Shown here: piece by piece, positions 1 through 11,062 of the stretch | Position numbering within the stretch: position 1 is the stretch's first letter | Layout of the letters: each line of letters opens with the position of its first letter | Assembly: GCA_026225945.1 (NCBI GenBank) | Contig: JAMJFZ010001657.1 | Coordinates: forward strand, 2,764,501-2,828,500 | Direction: 5' to 3' | Source of the DNA: Cricetomys ansorgei | Lineage: Eukaryota; Chordata; Mammalia; Rodentia; Nesomyidae | Length of the DNA: 64,000 nt | Made by a program: the position numbers and the translations under genes | The notes under the pieces: model-generated | Database searches by the model: none | What the model saw: the letters and a program-made list of their open reading frames with translations, nothing else | Told to the model about the DNA's origin: nothing

Positions 1-281
1 GGAACCCCCAACGATGGTTTTATCCTACTCTGAATCTGAGGAGCCGAGGTCCAGGAGAGCCAATGGTGAAGGTCTTGATCTAGGAGAGAAGGGGGCTGTA
101 ATGGGCAGAGAGAGGGGGAAGCAGATGTAAGAAGAGGAGAGCCTGGACTCTCCTTTGCTCTGACTTTTGTTCTATTCATACCTCAAGGGATCGCATGGTG
201 TCCAACCACACTGGGAGGACAAGCTGCTCTATTCAGTTCACCAATTAAACCATTAATCTCATCCAGAAAAATTCCTAAGTC

Positions 282-572
282 CATCTGTGCTGCTATAACA
301 AAACCTAAGACTTGAGGAAGAGAAGTTTGTTCCATCACTGTTGGAGGTTGGGAAGTTCCAAATCAAGGTAAGCAGCAGGTTCAGTGTCTGGTGAGGGATG
401 TTCAGTGTTTCCAGTGTGGGCTTTTCCTGCTCCATCCTTACACAATGGAAGGCTGAAAGGCAAAACAAACAAACAAACAAACAAAAAACCCAGAGTTCTC
501 TCTCTTAAGAGGCCCTACCTCTTATCTTGGGGATCTGAATTTTGAAGGGACACATGAATCAAAACTATAGGA
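282..572 (-). mobile_element. MLT1-like MaLR LTR relic
   Basis: In the plus strand this reads as the complement of an MLT1-type LTR: CTGCTATAACAAAACCTAAGAC, then a 'ggaggttgggaagttccaaatcaagg' equivalent, then 'ttcagtgtctggtgaggg'. These are the 3'-to-5' landmarks of the ERVL-MaLR LTR consensus as I remember it. A short (CAAA)n stretch at 461-488 interrupts it. It is a non-coding, heavily diverged solo LTR. Subfamily is uncertain. Confidence 0.6.
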
Positions 573-1105
573 ATGCCCACAGAGAATTATTATAATTAAC
601 TGAATATCTAGGCACCTTGTGGCCCAGTCAAACTAACAGACAAATTCAGCCACCACAAACCTCTCTTCCAACTGGCCCTGTAGCCTCCCATTTCCCTGAA
701 GATAGTCTTCTGTCAAGTCTGCTCTGATTCTCTGGACATATATTTGAACCTCAGTCACTAAGGATGCATTGATTTTGCCCCTGAGCACTCCTACACTGCG
801 GGCATCAAGCCAGGTACTTGGGACAGGACAAGAGCAGGAAGGACAGCATTGATGTCGTCAGGAGCGTCCATGGTGATGAGTCAAGGATAAGAAATATAGG
901 TATAGAATGCGCTCTGTACCAAGGAGATAAATAGGTTAAGAGGGGTGTGGGGAAATAGACAGCTACTCGAGAGTGTTGGCCAGGTGAGGACTCCCGGAGG
1001 AGGGCTGAAGGGAGTCGCTATGGAACAATGTCGGGTGGGAGAGGCCCAGAAGCATGTGAGGTGCACATGTGAGTCTAACATGGTGCCACAGATCTGGTGA
1101 CTTGA
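573..1105. other. unique sequence, no feature recognised
   Basis: I see no SINE, LTR or convincing exon here. Short open frames on the minus strand (881-1081) lack splice context and codon character. Confidence 0.4.
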
Positions 1106-1106
1106 G

Positions 1107-1290
1107 TAACTGATATTACTTTCTCACAAGTGAACATCCTAGATCCAAGTATAGGCAGGTTGATCTTTGCTGAGAGCCTCTGGCTTCTGGGTGGCTAGCT
1201 GTCTTCTGCATCTACACCATATACATCTTCTGATGATGGTAGCCATTTGGGTTAGGACTCATCTCAACTGCCTCATTCTAAGATATTGAA
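1107..1290 (-). mobile_element. MLT-type LTR fragment, 3' part
   Basis: The segment follows an antisense MaLR/MLT pattern: 'tttctcac..', 'gcaggttgatctttgctgag', 'ctctggcttctgggtgg', 'ctgtcttctgcatc'. A matching 5'-terminal piece in the same orientation lies at 2045-2110. The two may be one LTR separated by about 750 bases of other DNA. Divergence is high. Confidence 0.45.
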
Positions 1291-2044
1291 CTTGTATTTA
1301 AAGCCCGATTATAAATATTGTTTATGACTAAGCTGGTTTTTTTTTGTTTTTAAATGTGTACTGTTTTCTGCCATTTGGATCTGGGCTCTTAAAGGCTTCT
1401 TTGTTTAGGGGTTAAAGGTAAATGTTTTCTTAAAGGGTAGTTACCATTTCTAAACACTGTATCTAGGCTTGAAGCCTTCTATAACTGTTACTTTTCACTG
1501 GCAACCTGACTCCACGCCCCCACCCCCGTTCCCTTTCCTAGCTGTTGGCTATTACTGAGAAAGATTCCTAACTAATTACTTTTAAAAATTCCCTTTAGCC
1601 CTAAAAGTTTAGGAAGGAAAAGAAAGGAAGGAGAAACTTTTACAGCCCCTTCTGGCTGTCTTTACCTGCCTAAGCCTGGGGAACTGGACTAACTTCTAAA
1701 ACCCTTTATCCCATTAACGTTTTCCCCAGTTATCTCAGTAACCTCTTGTTTCTGAGGCTTCCCAGCAACTGACTGCCTTCTTTCTTATTCTCTAGAACTA
1801 TCTGTCTTTATCTGAGCCCGTTTTTGCCTGCCTTCCCTGTCATAGCTTCTGAAGCTCACTGTCTCCCCTGACACTACCTGACCAACTCTGGTGCTCCCTT
1901 TTCCTCTGACATCAACCAACCTTTTCCAAAGGACACACTCTCCTAAATAGCTTCCTGCAAGCTGTTCCCAGAAGTCCAAGTGGCATGTAACCATAAGGAA
2001 GGCTGCACAGTACAAAAAGCTTCTTGGCAAAGCCTCCCTCTACA
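1291..2044. other. unexplained insert between two LTR pieces
   Basis: No recognised element. It contains T-rich (about 1336) and purine-rich (1617-1640) patches. If the flanking LTR pieces are one element, this block was inserted into it. No target duplication could be seen. Confidence 0.3.
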
Positions 2045-2110
2045 CTAAGCTACTGGGGGTTAAGACTTTAACATATGGACTGGGGGGGGCACACATTTGA
2101 TTTCTAACAA
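2045..2110 (-). mobile_element. MLT-type LTR fragment, 5' terminus
   Basis: The 'ctactgggggttaagactttaacatatgg' region followed by a G-run and 'cacacatttgatttctaacaa' matches the complement of an MLT-type LTR 5' end ('...gtccccccaaa..catatgttgaaatcctaaccccc'). It is short and degraded. Confidence 0.5.
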
Positions 2111-2830
2111 TCCTATAAGTCCTCTACTCCCCTGGAAGAGTCTGTCCCTAGTTACCCAACCATATGGAGATGAGAAGGGAGAAAGTTTTGGGGGAAGGCA
2201 CTAGCCTGGCAGAATCTCTGCATTCATTTTATTTTTTCACAAGACTAAAGAAAACACACCTTTGTTTTCTACGACTTCTCTGTTAATTTCTTAAAATTTC
2301 ATTTGCCTTAAGAGTCACCCCTGACCGGAAAATATATCTTATCCTTGAAGCTAAGATTTAGGCTGAGACTTGGGGGAGATTTCTTGACAAGAGGGGGCTT
2401 AATAGGAGATCTAAGCTCAGAATCCTGGCTCAGCTACAGAGGGCTGTAAGTTAATTGAACGGAAACAATGAGTTAGCCAATTGTCATTCGAGTCAGACCT
2501 TACGTCTGACACACTGTATCATCAAAGCCAAGGCATTCTGGGAAAGAATGATTATCCTCATTCATTATGCTCAGATTCTCCAGACAGTTGGAAAATGCTA
2601 GATTACAGAGTTGCTGGGGCAGAACCTGGGAAAGATAAAGTTATAATTGAAAGCTACGTACGTGATATATTTTCAATGAGTTTGACTTTCTACTTCTTCC
2701 GGGCATGTTAAGAAATCTCAAGTAATTGTTTTTGGGCCAAAGCTAAATTTAGCACCCCAGAGATGGATGGTTCTGCCATGCTCTTGTGGAAATCGCATTA
2801 ATGGTTTCCTGTTGCTTTGGTTAGTGTCAC
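2111..2830. other. unique sequence, no feature recognised
   Basis: Nothing identifiable. A 76-codon plus-strand open frame at 2481-2711 has no recognisable protein similarity and no supporting splice or start context. Confidence 0.4.
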
Positions 2831-2831
2831 C

Positions 2832-2905
2832 GCTGAGTGCCTACTGTGTGCACGTCACTGACAGAAACTTCTCTTCATTTTCTTTCACCCTTGTAACTCT
2901 CCCGG
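2832..2905 (-). mobile_element. MIR-family SINE fragment
   Basis: The plus strand reads 'gctgagtgcctactgtgtgc..gtcactga', then '..cacccttgtaactct'. This is the antisense 3' half of MIR ('attgagcgcttactatgtgccaggcactg ... aatcctcacaacaacc'). MIR is an ancient tRNA-derived SINE that is no longer mobile. Confidence 0.6.
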
Positions 2906-3045
2906 ATGTGGTTGCCAGGCTTAGGGAAAAATCATAACATGCCCTGTTACATTTGAATTTCATATAAATAAAATTGTATAACATTTCAAATATTGCATTG
3001 CACATACTTGTACTAAAAACACGACTTACCTGGATTTAAATGCAA
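2906..3045. mobile_element. ancient palindromic mammalian repeat relic
   Basis: The pattern 'ggttgccagg', 'catttgaatttcatataaa', 'atttcaaatattgcattgcac', 'atacttgtactaaaaa' resembles a widespread mammalian palindromic repeat (ggttgccagataaaa..gaaattcaaatttaac). I cannot give the Repbase name from memory. Its edge supplies the donor-like site discussed under rejected items. Confidence 0.4.
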
Positions 3046-3145
3046 ACGAAGCAGCTTGCATTCTCTCTGGTTATCTACCTGGGAAGTAAGCGGCGCCATT
3101 CCCAGTCTTCAGAGGAGGAGGAGGAGGAGATGGGGAGTTGGGTCC

Positions 3146-4180
3146 TGCAGCCAGAGAGAATATACATAGTCTAAAGCATTTCAAAGTTCCTGTTCTCATT
3201 CTTTAGAGGCTCCTGTCCAGCAGTGGCCAGGTCAGTGATACCAGGGTCTTGGGCCTTTAGTTCCACAGGCTGAGTGTGGGAGAAGACACATGGCAGGTGA
3301 GAAAAGGAAGTCTGATGCCTTCTTTCACAGCACCCACCACTATGACTAACGTGCTTCTGTGACAGAGGCAGGAATCCGTTCACGACCGTGGAACTCTTCC
3401 TCCTAAAACACTTCCCATTATCGCCTCTTAATGTGGTGACATTAGCGGTAAATCTCAACACGAGTTCAGGAGCAGACAGACATGCAATCTGGGGCAATTT
3501 CAGGAGATAAGTGCTGGAACTACTCAAGGAACTAATTTATTCTGCTTGGGAGGCTAGGGGGGCCCAGGGCAGGTGACATCTGAGACAAGACTAGACAAAT
3601 AAGCAGACAGCAAAAAAAAAAAAGGGGGTGGTGGTGGTGGAGAGAAGCGTGTTCTGGGAATAGGATGTAAAACAATAAGCCATAAGATGTGACCTGGGGC
3701 TCTAGAGCCCCAGGGTCTCAGTGTCACTTGGAGAGGACACCTCAATTCTGGATCAGCTCATGGTCCTAGGAGTCGAGGTTCTCACCATTACCCTTGTGAT
3801 TTCAGTGTGGGTACCCCAGCAGCTGACCCTAAGAAACAACTTCAGAGGTCCTAAAAGATGAGGTTTACAGGCATACGTAACCAGGAGAAGGATTTTATGT
3901 TCCATTGATTTAGGTTAAAATCTTATTTTAACTTAAAGACAAATTTAGACTCTCTTAAGGAAAGATCAAAACAAGTCTTCCAAGATTAAAGTAGAGAGAT
4001 TTTGGGAAGGATAATTTTGAAATGATTTTTGAGTGAAATTAGAGCCCTTTTGACAATTCAAGTGGTTGAGATAAGATGAGAGTATTTTGTGCACAAATCT
4101 GGAACCAAGATAAAAATCCAAAGACAAATTTATAGACAGGGAAGCTGACTAGGTAGGCATGTGGGTTGATTATCTTTTAG
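3146..4180. other. unique sequence, no feature recognised
   Basis: No element recognised apart from an A/G patch at 3611-3640 and a GGT microrepeat. The minus-strand open frame 3171-3527 does not resemble a known protein. Confidence 0.4.
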
Positions 4181-4420
4181 TGTGTAGTGTGTGTGTGTAT
4201 GTGCAGTGTGTGTATATGTGTGTGGTGTGTATGTGTGTGTGTGTGTGTGGTGTGCATGTGTGTGTGTGGTATGTATGTGTGTGTGTGGTGTGCATGTGTG
4301 TGTATGTGTGTGGTGTGTGTATGTGTGTGGTGTGTATGCATGCATGTGTGTGTGTGTGTGATGTGCATGTGTGTGGTGTGTGTGTGTGTGGGGTGTGTGT
4401 GTGTGTGTGTGTGTGTGTGT
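4181..4420. repeat. long imperfect (TG)n microsatellite
   Basis: About 240 bases of TG interrupted by TATG, TGCATG and TGG units, ending in a pure TG run near 4400-4420. The Cys/Val-rich and His/Thr-rich open frames here are artefacts of the repeat. Alternating purine-pyrimidine sequence of this length can adopt Z-DNA. Confidence 0.95.
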
Positions 4421-4748
4421 AGTTGTTATGCTGCTGGGTCAGTCCTCAATGAAGATAAGGAGGCACTTTCATATGTGCAAACCTTTCTAGACCTCAGCAG
4501 AGGGAACCATCATCATGGCAAACACCATAGTGGACAGCAGAACCTTGAGTGTCTGAGCTCAGGTGTTTTTATTGATCCAGAACTCCTCAGATGATCTATT
4601 GGTAGCATACGCAGATCATCACCAATCAACATTCCCCCAAATAAATCCAACACCTGCAGACAATACAAAATGTGAAGATCTAGGGAGACCCTCACCTAAC
4701 AGCATAAAACAATTATTTTATGCATAACTAAAAACAAATTTTTATAAC

Positions 4749-4757
4749 GTGTGTGTG

Positions 4758-4794
<37 letters not shown>

Positions 4795-4832
4795 ACGCAT
4801 GCGGGCGCTTGTGCGGAGGTGTGTGTGTGTGT
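4749..4832. repeat. (GT)n microsatellite with GC-rich alternating core
   Basis: A GT run with a 'gtgcacgcatgcgggcgcttgtgcg' core at 4791-4815, then a short second GT run. It abuts an antisense ID-like element. Confidence 0.95.
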
Positions 4833-4905
4833 TTCAGGGGTTGGAACCCAGGACTGCATCCACGCTAGCCAAGTATGCCCCCTCTGAGCTGCTCATCCAA
4901 GCTTT
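4833..4905 (-). mobile_element. ID/B4-like SINE fragment
   Basis: 'ggttggaacccaggactgc..cacgctagccaagtatgccccctctgagctgc' is the complement of the tRNA-Ala/BC1-like ID head ('gagctcagtggtagagcgcttgcctagc...ccctgggttcaa'). Confidence 0.65.
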
Positions 4906-4962
4906 GATTGGCATTTAGATGTTCGGCTTCTGTCTGTCAGAGAGTTAGAAAATATGTTATTC

Positions 4963-5235
4963 TTTTTTTTTTTTTTAATTGAAATCCTTAGCTGATAGTG
5001 TCAGGAAATTAGCAAATGATTCTTTCAGGTCATAGAAACCAGCTGAGAGCCTTAGTAACTCAGTGAATGGAATGTCATAAATAAACATATGACTTCTGCT
5101 TTCTGACTTAGTCATCTTAAAGTTAACTTTATTGTAAGTAAGTAAACATTTATTTATAAAAATCAGAAAAACAGACAGAAGTGGGAGAGAAAACAATGGC
5201 TATTCTTGTTTCCAAGCAAAATCCATTACTTTTTG
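4963..5235 (-). other. possible poly(A)-tailed retrocopy or 3' UTR-like relic
   Basis: T14 at 4963-4976 is a minus-strand A tail. The sequence upstream of it on the minus strand is AT-rich with several AATAAA motifs and an open frame of 73 codons ending at the tail. I do not recognise the source, and no target duplication was found. It could instead be an L1 3' end. Confidence 0.2.
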
Positions 5236-6365
5236 GCTTTAATATAAAAGTATTTACTTTATGATGTTACTTCCACTTTGGACTTACTAAAAATACAAAT
5301 ATCCCCAGCTTATGTGAGTGAGTGTGACTCCCCCCAGCTGAAGTACGGATGGAACACAGAAGAGGCTTAAAAGAAGGTGGCATTTGAGCTGAGGCCAAAA
5401 GGCCAATCAGCAGATGTTAGTAACAACACCAAGGTCAAGAACTGACTTAGCTGGGACCTGTGCCTCGGCCCGAGTCAGAGCTGCCACTATGCTTTTATGC
5501 TTGCTACCTAGAGTCTGCTCCGTGGATATGTAGGATATGCATCCTGGACAGCGCTTGCTGTTTCTGATTGGATTTGCTTGTTTTGAGCTTAATCAGTGAT
5601 GGGCAGGAAGCTCCCCTTTTGTGCCTGTGCTTCATATACTGAGTATATATACCAGTATGCACACATGACTGATTTTGTTCTGAGGGAAGTACTTTCTGTT
5701 TTACAAGCCTCTGTACCCACCAAACAGCCTTGACAAGATGGTCTGGGGCTCAGGGATATCGTCAGGAAAGAGAGTGGCCCAGGGACAAGTGTCCCTAACA
5801 GGAATTTCTCAGCAAACTATATGGGCCAGGTCTCGGTGGCTGATAGCTTTTAGCTGGGGCGAGAGGACCAGCACAGAGAAGTCAAACAGCCTATGCCTGA
5901 AGAGACGAAGCCCATGACTTTGTTCTTTGAAAGGAAGCAGAGAACAGCGGTGAGCTTGAACCTCTACGTTTGCTCTGAAGGCTTGGTTTGGATTGGGTTC
6001 ACAAGATTTGGGGGAGGATACAAGGTTGGACACTTCATCACAGGATCCAGTTATCAGCTGGAGACCTTTGGGTGGACTCACACTGAGCTCAAAATACATT
6101 CGGATTTTCACATGCCGTGCTGTCGCGAGGCCAAGCCGTGCCTCATTGTATTTGATTCATCCTTGAACATTCCTGGAAACTATCATTTTAAAAAACCAAA
6201 ATTGACTGCTTGCTCTCTTCTTTGCTTGCCTCCTGGACCTAGACCCCTGGCACCTAACGCGGTCCCAGGGAAATACAGTCACTTTCCGATGTCACGAGCG
6301 AGGACTCCAATGGAACGGGAAGGGGCAGGTAGACGCATGTAACCTCTGCTGGACCCCTAGCTCTC
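5236..6365. other. unique sequence, no feature recognised
   Basis: A 149-codon plus-strand open frame (5893-6342) overlaps a 100-codon minus frame. I recognise no domain, and compositional bias towards coding is not obvious. Probably non-coding. Confidence 0.4.
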
Positions 6366-6369
6366 CTCT

Positions 6370-6512
6370 AACAATTTGTGAGATTTGGGCCAAGTTTCCA
6401 CCTCAGGAGCCTTGGTTTCTTTATGCATAAATGAAAAAAGGATGAAGGTAGTTTAATAATGTACCAGGGATCGCTGTGAGAATAGAACGAGTTAATATGT
6501 AAGGTGGATTGC
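6370..6512 (+). mobile_element. MIR SINE
   Basis: Sense MIR order is clear: 'gagatttgggccaagtttccacctc', 'ccttggtttctttatgcataaatgaaaaaagg', 'tgtgagaatagaacgagttaatatg', matching 'gaccttgggcaagtt..cctcagtttcctcatctgtaaaatgg...gttgtgaggattaaatgagttaatac'. Confidence 0.75.
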
Positions 6513-8898
6513 TGCTATTTGCAGCCTGCTGAGTCCCCCTTCTTCCCCAGGTAAGGTCTGTGGGGTTCCTTGTTTGGAGGGCATTGTGGTAATACTTGTG
6601 TTCTCCTCCTGCTGTTCTTCTCCTGCCACAGTAAAATTTCTTCTTCCTGAAGGCCCTTACTGACGGCCACCGTCTCTTAGTTAGCTTTCCCCATCAGGAT
6701 CTAATTTTCACGTTCTTTGAAGATGCGAAAATTATGTTTTCACAATTTGGGGAACCCCTACTTCGGCCCTGTGTTGTCATAGCTAGAGGAGATGACTTTC
6801 TCTGTGTGACATGACTTAGGTAGTATCCTGAAAAAAAAGACTAAGTTACGGTGAGTGACTGGCTCCAGTTTCCACGTGTCTCGCTTATGTAGCCTGAGCC
6901 AGTGATCTTGTCCTGAAGTCAACCCGTCAGCCTGGAGTTGGTGCCACCGCTCCACTCTGCAGCGGGGAGAACTAAGGCTTTTCCTTGTCCGTTTTCATAA
7001 CCAGAGGGGGACACTGCTGAACCCAGCTCAGGAGTACTCCCACCTTCCCTACAGGGTCCAGAGTAAAGTGTTGATCTATGGTCTAAACAGAGTGGTGCCC
7101 TGGGCCCTGGAGCAAGCTCTGGGGGCTCTTCAGCTGTTAGAAGAGTGGGGTAGGTGGGGGAGAAGGTGCCCTCAGTCACAGCTCTCACTTGCTGCAGCCC
7201 CTTGGCTGTCCAGACCCCTCTGTGTCTAACTCACTTCCTCCTTGGGCCTATCGGTGCCAGAAGAGAGGATGGCTTAGTGTTCCCAGAGGGACACTCAGCA
7301 ACACAGATAGATCTCTCTCTGAGTCACTCAGTTAAATCTATCTGCTTGTCTGTCTGTCTTTTGTCACTGTCCCCGAGGGAGCTGGAACTGCTGGAGGCCA
7401 GTGCCAAGTCACCTTTGATATAAAGAGAGAGAAATACAGAGATCTTTCATTAAGTGTTTATCCCGAGGATCAGGTCAAAGCTGTGCAAATGGGATGCTCA
7501 CCTCATAAGAAGAGGTTTGTATTTGCCTTGTGTTCTGAAGGAGCCTCATGCTAACATGCCACACGTTTTTAAGTGAAAACGAGTCTTGGAACTAATTCCT
7601 TAATTCAACTTTCAAAATAAAAAGCCCCTTGGGTCCTTATTTCTAATGTGCTTTGAAAGAAACTTTCCACACAGGAAGTACCCCTTACCTGGCCTCAGGA
7701 AGCCCTTCTAGCTTTCTTGAACCTTCTCAGTCCTGGAGGAGGAGGGTAGGGAATGAGTCAGGGACTTGAGGGGAGGGGAAAGACCAACTGGGCAATGAAA
7801 TGAGAGCCTAGAGGCTTGGGGAAGCGTGGTGCTGCCATGTCTAGGGGCCTTCAGAGAAGAGTAAACCTGACGTTGAACAGGGAACTTAGTTTGCATGGAG
7901 GGAAGAGAGTAGGAAGGGGAGATGCAACAGCTTTCGGAGAGAAAGCGAGGGTGTCCAGATGTAAAAGCTGGCAACCGGGCCCATGAAATCTAGGGAAGCT
8001 GGGGCAGAAGGGGAAGGCTGACTCCGAAGACAGGAGAAGGGGAGGGAAGAAGCTGTGTGCGGAATCCCTACCAAAGATGGAGGAAAGGACTCAGAGTAGG
8101 TTCTGAGACAATGCGGAGAACGGGGGCTGTGGTTGGGAAGAAAGAGTCTGGTGAGTTTTGTGGGAGGCAGGGGATGGTGCCACAGGGAGGGTGGCTGAGG
8201 TGACATCATTTGCTTTCTCCCTGTTGTGGGCTCTAGGAGTCTAAGTTTGACTACTATGATAATGCCTGCCCACCCTAGCTGGTGACATGCCCAATGCCTG
8301 TCCAGGCCAGAATAGCACTAGACCTTGTCTTCCCAATCTGGTTCTCCAGATATGTGACCAAGGGCCTTATGATTTATGGCAGGACGGTTGGAAAGGGGAG
8401 AGCTCTTACTAATTCCCAGGTATGTGGCCAGTTCTACTCTAAGAAGGTGAAGTATGGATGAGGTTTATTATTTCCTCTTGGCTTTGGACTATGGTTTCCT
8501 TCAAGTGGGGTTCTGATAGAATTAGAGACAAACTTCTGGTAGATATCCCACCCAGCCAGGGCCTCTCTCCCTTTGCCAAAGCAAAACATCACTTGAACGA
8601 AACACATCTGAGAGTGAGGTATTGACAACTGGATTGGGAATGATAGAGGGTGAACGGGGAAGACAAGACTGGACCAGCGGTTCTGCACATTCCTCTCCAC
8701 GGTGTCAAGTCCCTGCTTTTCTACACACCAAATCCATCAGGTTGGTGGGTATCCTCATTTAGCATGTGAAGAATTGAAATCTTCAGCACTTGGGTCTGAG
8801 CCAGATTGGAAAACTCGGCTGTGGCTCAAGCCAAGAGAATTCAGACTCAGAACTTGGGTTCTCATGGTTGGTTATCTCTACATAAGTGGCAAGTTTAG
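6513..8898. other. unique sequence; purine-biased stretch
   Basis: No repeat family recognised over about 2.4 kb. From about 7730 to 8190 the plus strand is strongly purine-biased, which produces Pro/Ser-rich minus frames without protein similarity. A 44-base minus-strand segment (7689-7732) has good acceptor- and donor-like flanks but stops in all frames. Confidence 0.4.
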
Positions 8899-9109
8899 GA
8901 AAATTCTTACCTTTTTTTTTTTTTTACTTTCTTTTTTCTTTCCTTTTCTTTTTTCTTTCTAGACAGGATTTCTCTGTTGTAACTCCGGCTGTCCTGGAAC
9001 TCACTCTGTAGACCAGGCTGGCCTCAAACTCTCAGAGCACCACCTGCCTCTGCCTCCTGAGTGCTGGGGTTAAAGGTGTGTGCCACCACTGCCCGGCGAA
9101 AATTCTTAC
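8899..9109 (-). mobile_element. B1 SINE with 12-bp target duplication
   Basis: Antisense B1: T-rich tail complement (8911-8960), 'gacaggatttctctg', 'ggctgtcctggaactcactctgtagaccaggctggcctc', ending 'ccaccactgcccggc' at 9097. The 12-mer GAAAATTCTTAC occurs at 8899-8910 and again at 9098-9109, a perfect duplication. It carries the GTTGTAAC (sense GTTACAAC) variant at 8976-8983. Confidence 0.95.
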
Positions 9110-9199
9110 TCAGTCTTAACTTAGCCATTCTGTGTAAATGTTTTCTCTTCAGATGTGTTTTAGAGGAGGAGACAGTCTAGAATTTTAGGTTTTGGGAAT

Positions 9200-9470
9200 C
9201 ATGGCTGAAGAGAAAGCTCAGTGGTTAAGAGTGCTTACTGTTCTTCCAGGGGACCCAAGTTTGGTTCCCAGCACCTATGTTGCACAGTACCCAACTGCAG
9301 ATTCATGAGATCCTGTTCTGTTCTCAGTGGGCACTTGCACACACACAGACACACACAGACACAGACAGACAGGCATGCAGGCAGGCAGACAGACAGACAG
9401 ACACACACACACGTGCACGTGTGTGTGTGTGCAAGGCTGGAGCAGGATGGATAAAAATAAAATCAATTAG
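9200..9470 (+). mobile_element. B2/B3 SINE with expanded CA/CAGA tail
   Basis: Head 'aagctcagtggttaagagtgcttactgttcttccagg', B-box 'tttggttcccagcacc', then a 3' region expanded into (CA)n, (CAGA)n and (TG)n at about 9337-9434, closing with an A-rich 'aaaaataaaatcaatt'. The opposing Thr/His/Cys frames here are repeat artefacts. Confidence 0.85.
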
Positions 9471-9719
9471 AACAGGACCCTGAAAGCATCACCAGGAAAG
9501 GATGATAACGTTTGGATAGATTCAGCCACCATCGTGGGCCTGGCTGGTCATCTCCATGTGCTGATGGTGTCCGCAGCTTTGGAGAGAGCCAGTGTATTGA
9601 TTTATTCTCGGTTTCTTTGCCATGTCTCTGGTTTTGGAGGGCAGGGATGGCACTGTGCTAGGGGCAGCGTTTGAGTTATTCTGTGTGTGAAACCGCTGTG
9701 AAGCTCTCTGTACAAATCA

Positions 9720-9815
9720 GTATTCTTCCTCTGGATTTCCTTGGAGGTTCTCCCCAGAGAGAGATTACTAGGTCAAATGTAAACACTTGCACAGCTCTTT
9801 GTAGCGTCTAGTATT
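9720..9815 (-). mobile_element. possible old L1 3'-end fragment
   Basis: 'ctctggatttccttggaggttctccccagagagagattactaggtcaaatgtaaac' resembles the complement of older L1M 3' sequence ('..ttaggataaattcctagaagtagaattactgggtcaaagggta'). Edges are unclear. Confidence 0.35.
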
Positions 9816-10081
9816 CTGTCACACTCTCTGTCCTTCCTTTCCCCTTCTTCATCCAAAGATAGAAATTCTTGTCCTATAATGGGGCACTCTTGTTCCACCC
9901 TGGTTAACTAACGCCTTTAAAGTCAGGGGGAAAGGCAGAATCCTAGATTCTAATCTTCTCTCCCCACTGGCTCTGTATCTCAGCCAAATCGCTTAGAATT
10001 TTTTCTCTTTATATAAAGTGAGGTAGTATTTACTCTTCCTATCATTACCGCATATCAGTTAAGTAAAACTTCTGATTAAAA

Positions 10082-10288
10082 GGACAGAAAAATGGCAGTT
10101 AAGAGCATTTGCTGCCCTTGCGGAAGACCTGGGTTCGGGTCCCTGCACCCATGTCTGTCAGCAGAGGAAGGTCTGTAACCTCAGTTCTTAGAGGATTTTA
10201 GGCCCCTTCTGGCCTCTGAGGGTACTGCATGCACATGGTATACGTACAGACAAGCAGGCTCACAGAATACACTTAGGAAAAAAAAACC
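10082..10288 (+). mobile_element. B3/B2 SINE
   Basis: Sense tRNA-like head '..atggcagttaagagcatttgctgcccttgcggaagacctgggttcgggtccctgcaccc', 'ccccttctggcctctgagggtactgcatgcacatgg' 3' region and A8 tail near 10279. The first few head bases are degraded. Confidence 0.85.
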
Positions 10289-10429
10289 AGGTGAAAATGT
10301 GAAGTCTGTATGTGAGAGTACTAAGGACTCTACAATAACGAGGACGCCAGTCTTCCCGGGAATTCACAGTCACCATGATGAGGGAAAGGATGCTAAAAAT
10401 CCCCACTACTTTGTGCATCTTAGGTTTGT

Positions 10430-10612
10430 CATGAACTTTCCCTCATTTAATCCTGCCTTGTGCGAGCCTTAGTTCACCCTGAGGGGCAGAGTCTTCCTCT
10501 AATATTTGAAGAAACTAAGGTTCAGAAGTTAGTTTGCAAGGCACACAACCAGGGCCTAGCAGGCACTGATTTGTAACCCAGTGTGGTTGGATTCCCAGTC
10601 CTCGTTACATCC
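10430..10612 (-). mobile_element. MIR SINE
   Basis: Antisense MIR in full order: 'ccctcatttaatcctgccttgtg', 'ttgaagaaactaaggttcagaagtta', 'gcaaggcacacaacca', 'gcactgatttgtaacccagtgtggttgg' (complement of the tRNA-like head). Confidence 0.8.
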
Positions 10613-10703
10613 GTGTCAGATCCTGTGAGGCCCTTTGTTGGCTCCCAGTCACCAACACTCTAACTTGACTTTATACTGGGCAGACAAAGGGAGCTGGATC
10701 GGT

Positions 10704-11062
10704 TCGCTAGGGACACCATGGTAAAGTACCACAGCGTGAGTGGTTCAAGCGGCAGCCATTTGTTTTCTCCCTATTGTGGACTCTAGGGGCCCAAGTCAAG
10801 GTGTAGCAGGGGTGGCTCCCCCTCGAGTCCTTGGCTTCTGGGTGACCTTCATCCCCTGTGCCCTTACATGGTGTCCTTTTGTGCATACCCGTCCCCGTCT
10901 CTTCTTCAAAAGAATCTGGTCCTACTGAATTAGCAGACATTCCCATGACATCATCCTACATTAGTTACCTCTGTAAAGACTCCATCTCTAATTGCATTCT
11001 GATACTGGAGGGTGTGGCTTTAATGTATGAGTGTGAGGGAGACATAACTCGGTCCAGAAAGA
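10704..11062 (-). mobile_element. MLT-type MaLR LTR
   Basis: Antisense LTR landmarks in order: 'taaagtaccacagcgtg', 'tgtggactctaggggcccaagtcaaggtgtagcagggg', 'cttggcttctgggtgacc', 'gtgcccttacatggtgtcc', 'ttagttacctctgtaaagactccatctctaattgcattctga'. A solo LTR with no coding part. Confidence 0.75.

Noticed and set aside
3030..3144. Minus-strand 115-base candidate first exon with an ATG and an excellent donor (CCAG|GTAAGT)
   Set aside because: The 3' half lies in an ancient interspersed repeat and the 5' half in a GGA microrepeat; the peptide matches nothing I know. Likely coincidence.
4130..4594. Cys/Val-rich and His/Thr-rich proteins
   Set aside because: Translations of a TG microsatellite.
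5893..6342. 149-codon plus-strand open frame
   Set aside because: Overlapped by a 100-codon opposite frame, with no protein similarity I can name.
7689..7732. 44-base minus-strand exon with strong splice-like flanks
   Set aside because: Stops in all frames and a purine-biased region readily creates pyrimidine tracts on the other strand. At most a non-coding exon.
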